A stretch of 64,000 nt of DNA, taken from assembly GCA_016712465.1 (NCBI GenBank), contig JADJQZ010000001.1, positions 4,216,001-4,280,000 on the forward strand. The letters are read 5' to 3'. Within the stretch, counting starts at the first letter, position 1, and each line of letters opens with the position of its first letter. The notes below the pieces were generated by a model. It saw nothing but the letters and a program-made list of their open reading frames with translations. It searched no databases and had not been told where the DNA came from. Below, piece by piece: positions 61,863 through 64,000 of the stretch. Origin of the DNA: Candidatus Obscuribacter sp. (GTDB lineage Bacteria > Cyanobacteriota > Vampirovibrionia > Obscuribacterales > Obscuribacteraceae). A program made the position numbers and the translations under genes.

Positions 61863-62882
61863 TTGAACAAAACCACATTTAGACTCTCCTGTTTCGGTGC
61901 ACTTATAGTAATACTTATGGCGCCGGCATCAGCACAAGCCCAGGCGAACTCGACGCTGCAAGAAGGACTGGCCGCCTACAACCGGCGGGACTATCGCACC
62001 GCCGCAGAAAAGCTGAGCACCGTCATTGCCAAAGGCACCGCCCAGCCCTCGGTCTACCTTTATGTTGCTTATGCCTACAACGGCTGCGGCGATCAGAAGC
62101 GAGCCTTGAACACCTACTGCCAGCTCATGAGCAAGTATCCAACCAGCCCGGAAGCACAGCTTGCCTTTCATCAAGCCGTGCGCATAGACTCCCTCACGGC
62201 CAGTAAATACGCTTCCATTCTGCCGCAGGCTAAGAAGGTTGTCTCCCCGGCCGGCAAGGAAAACTTTATAGACAGGATAATCCTGATTCCTCCACAGTAT
62301 GGACATTCACCGGTGAGCGCGCACACGGTGGAAATTGTCAAACGCGCCATCCGAAAGATACGAGCACCTTATTACAAGATGCTCAGCGAAAGTGGTGCCA
62401 CTTTCACCATCGCCCCCAATAGCATGGACAGATGGCCGGGACATAAAGAATTAGAGGCAAAGGTAGACGGCTCGGAGCTAGTGATTGGAGAGGTGGGCGG
62501 GCAGACCTACCACAGAGATAATGGCGGACCGGATATCGGTCTGTTTGAAAGACCAATGGTGAGGGGCACCACGCAACTCAAAGAACCCTTTTCGGATATT
62601 GCTATCTACAACTGCGCAATTCATGAAATGGGACATGGAATTGACGACCTGATGCGACTCTCGCTCAACCCGGCATTTCTGCTTAGGCATAAAGATGATA
62701 TTGCGGCGATGAGCGAAGAAACACAATCGGCAAACCGATACTACCTAAAACCAATGGAGGCCTGCTCCGACATCACAGGCGCTCTAATCGGCGATAATAC
62801 CAATGTTGAAGAATGCAAACAGGTGATGCAGGCGTTTCCCAAGTCGACTCAGTGGCTAAGAAGTAAGCTGGGGATCTGGTGA
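61863..62882 (+). CDS. exported TPR protein with anthrax-lethal-factor-like metalloprotease domain
   Basis: A signal peptide (residues about 7-27, ending AQAQA) and two TPR-like units (about 30-105) lead into a domain (about 135-339) with HEMGHGIDDL: zinc ligands His254 and His258 and catalytic Glu255. PMEACSDITGALIGD then supplies the likely third ligand Glu299. The match to anthrax lethal factor (HEFGHAVDDY, then NEAEFFAEAFRLMHS 45-50 residues on, then a C-terminal aromatic helix) is close. This is the M34/ATLF family, whose other members are secreted toxins or Pro-Pro endopeptidases. It lies 81 nt after the giant protein gene. Confidence 0.85.
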   Translation: MNKTTFRLSCFGALIVILMAPASAQAQANSTLQEGLAAYNRRDYRTAAEKLSTVIAKGTAQPSVYLYVAYAYNGCGDQKRALNTYCQLMSKYPTSPEAQLAFHQAVRIDSLTASKYASILPQAKKVVSPAGKENFIDRIILIPPQYGHSPVSAHTVEIVKRAIRKIRAPYYKMLSESGATFTIAPNSMDRWPGHKELEAKVDGSELVIGEVGGQTYHRDNGGPDIGLFERPMVRGTTQLKEPFSDIAIYNCAIHEMGHGIDDLMRLSLNPAFLLRHKDDIAAMSEETQSANRYYLKPMEACSDITGALIGDNTNVEECKQVMQAFPKSTQWLRSKLGIW

Positions 62883-62965
62883 TGGGTTGAAGTGCGAGGC
62901 GGCTTTGACCTAGTTCAATCGGCTAAATTAGCCACTGCTAAATCTGCACACTCACACTCAGCTGC

Positions 62966-63700
62966 CTAGTCAAAAATGAAATCATCAAGAGAGATGCAAA
63001 TCGGATACTCGAAGCCCCGGGCTCGATAGCGTTCGACATAGAATTGAGCACCTTTCAAGTTGCTGGCAGTTATCCTTATCATGCCATCAGTTATTCGGAC
63101 TTTGCCCAATAGATATGGCAATTCCATAAGAAGAATCTCGCAAACCAGCCGACTTGCTTCTTTGTGTGTATCTGATTTCTTCTTAAGTCGCAGGTAAACC
63201 TGGCAAAAATTCGCATATGGTTCCAGAAATTTGAACTCCACCGCCGCTAAAAACTTGCCAACCGAATAACTACGGAACAAGATAGCTAAATTCTTTCGGT
63301 GTAGCAAAAGGGCTCGGCGCGCCAGATCAACTTTCTGAATCTCTTCAGGACTGGAAGTAGCGATAGTCTCAAGGATCGAGCAAAACACTTCAATGAATGA
63401 TGCCTCTGGATCCTCTGCAGTACTCACCTCGGAAGAGGGCAGACAGTATTCTACATCAATTGACGGTGAAATAGGACATTGGGCGGCTTTGAGCAAGCCT
63501 TTCTGTCCAGAGTTGCATAGGAATCTAACATCAATTGCCGGGAAATTTCCCAAACGTGCAGAGTTAGACCACAAAAAAGAAGCCAATCTCTGTGCAATAA
63601 CAGAGACTTCGGCATTAGATACTATTTCCCCATAAGAAGCCTCAAAAGAAGCACGATCACCTGTAGTGATTTGACCAAATACGCGAAGTTTTTCTCTCAT
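62966..63700 (-). CDS. hypothetical protein, 244 aa
   Basis: This protein is soluble, mixed alpha/beta, with no signal peptide, and shows LASFLWSNSARLGNFPAIDVRFLCNSGQKG and VRITDGMIRITASNLKGAQFYVERYRARGFEYPICISLDDFIFD. I do not recognise it. ATG at 63700 overlaps the TGA of the upstream gene (ATGA), which supports this start over an in-frame TTG at 63709. It runs towards the metalloprotease gene, with 83 nt between stops. Confidence 0.7.
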   Translation of the reverse strand: MREKLRVFGQITTGDRASFEASYGEIVSNAEVSVIAQRLASFLWSNSARLGNFPAIDVRFLCNSGQKGLLKAAQCPISPSIDVEYCLPSSEVSTAEDPEASFIEVFCSILETIATSSPEEIQKVDLARRALLLHRKNLAILFRSYSVGKFLAAVEFKFLEPYANFCQVYLRLKKKSDTHKEASRLVCEILLMELPYLLGKVRITDGMIRITASNLKGAQFYVERYRARGFEYPICISLDDFIFD

Positions 63701-63993
63701 AGAGAACAATCCGACAAAGTGACCGTCTCACCTGAGGCGATCGCCCGAGTATCAATTCTATAGGTAGCACACCCGTACCTGGGTGAGGAAGTGATGGGTC
63801 TATCCAATCCCGTCTCCATTCGGTAGAGAATATCACTGTCCATAACCAGAGGAATCGGGAAGGGTTGATTGTAGTCCAGTAGGCGAGGAAAACCAGGCAC
63901 AGATGGCAGCTCACAAAAAGGGACAGCCTTTTGCGAGTAGCGAAGATCAACCCATATTCCGCCTATGTAATGCCGGTTCAACAAATAAAACAT
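63697..63993 (-). CDS. small hypothetical protein, 98 aa, at window edge
   Basis: This frame begins MFYLLNRHYIGGIWVDLRYS with ATG at 63993, seven bases from the window end, so the true start may lie further upstream. It has a patch of prolines (PSVPGFPRLL, PFPIPL) and ends CATYRIDTRAIASGETVTLSDCSL. It is translationally coupled to the 244-residue gene through an ATGA overlap. I do not recognise it. The tight coupling suggests a two-protein unit. Confidence 0.6.
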   Translation of the reverse strand: MFYLLNRHYIGGIWVDLRYSQKAVPFCELPSVPGFPRLLDYNQPFPIPLVMDSDILYRMETGLDRPITSSPRYGCATYRIDTRAIASGETVTLSDCSL

Positions 63994-64000
63994 GACGTAG

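Noticed and set aside
1..64000. rRNA, tRNA, CRISPR, IS or prophage
   Set aside because: None of the expected signatures (tRNA cloverleaf ends, regular spaced repeats, transposase DDE motifs, integrase) was seen in any gap or reading frame.

Overview
The window reads as a chromosome segment of a non-photosynthetic diderm bacterium of roughly mid-50s %GC. Evidence for an outer membrane is a TolC-type channel, a TonB-like C-terminal domain and Sec and Tat lipoprotein signals. The gene mix (many TPR proteins, one with kinesin-light-chain-type repeats, WG repeats, a caspase-like peptidase, very large YD-repeat proteins, DUF1501/DUF1800 and a group 3b NiFe hydrogenase) is what I would expect from an Obscuribacterales-like member of the Melainabacteria/Vampirovibrionia. 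That placement is an inference from gene content, not a measured phylogeny. TTG and GTG starts are common. No rRNA, tRNA, CRISPR array, prophage or insertion sequence was seen.

Layout. (1) 0-4 kb: two exported unknown or TPR proteins and a caspase-like peptidase with C-terminal TPRs. (2) 4-9.1 kb: a reactive-sulfur operon (rhodanese-DUF2892, TauE/SafE exporter, persulfide-dioxygenase-like MBL-rhodanese fusion, CoA-disulfide-reductase-like rhodanese fusion) divergent from an ArsR-type regulator, with two overlapping dyads between them. (3) 9-15 kb: TPR proteins, a phosphoribosyltransferase, a WG-repeat lipoprotein and an SPFH protein. (4) 15-25 kb: an acyltransferase behind a long leader, an ArsR regulator with its own palindrome, a type I secretion-like ABC/HlyD/TolC operon, and a UvrA paralogue lacking the UvrB-binding domain coupled to a CoA-binding protein. 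(5) 25-30.7 kb: three poorly characterised co-directional genes, a Nudix hydrolase and an NCS1-like permease.

(6) 30.7-45.4 kb looks like an anaerobic or energy-stress island: hybrid cluster protein, three UspA proteins, a P2-type cation ATPase with an unusual TM6, a group 3b hydrogenase (beta, gamma, delta, alpha) and an acetyl-CoA hydrolase/transferase. The hydrogenase delta gene is interrupted by two in-frame TAG codons, giving a 47-codon N-terminal piece and a 212-aa remainder. (7) 45.5-51.4 kb: TonB-like protein, DUF188 protein, DEAD-box helicase, and a DUF1800/DUF1501 operon.

(8) 51.4-64 kb is the most unusual part: a DUF3142-like protein and an exported 828-aa partner, then a 2307-aa protein with annexin-like helical repeats, YD-like beta repeats and a C-terminal region carrying a papain-like Cys/His/Asn motif set, followed by an exported TPR protein whose C-terminus closely resembles the anthrax lethal factor metalloprotease. 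Two adjacent predicted proteases of toxin-like type suggest an effector locus. Two translationally coupled unknown genes close the window.

Several cis elements are visible directly as inverted repeats: the ArsR operators, a 9-bp dyad before the exporter, a terminator-like hairpin in the hcp leader, and an 11-bp helix that would occlude the permease start codon.
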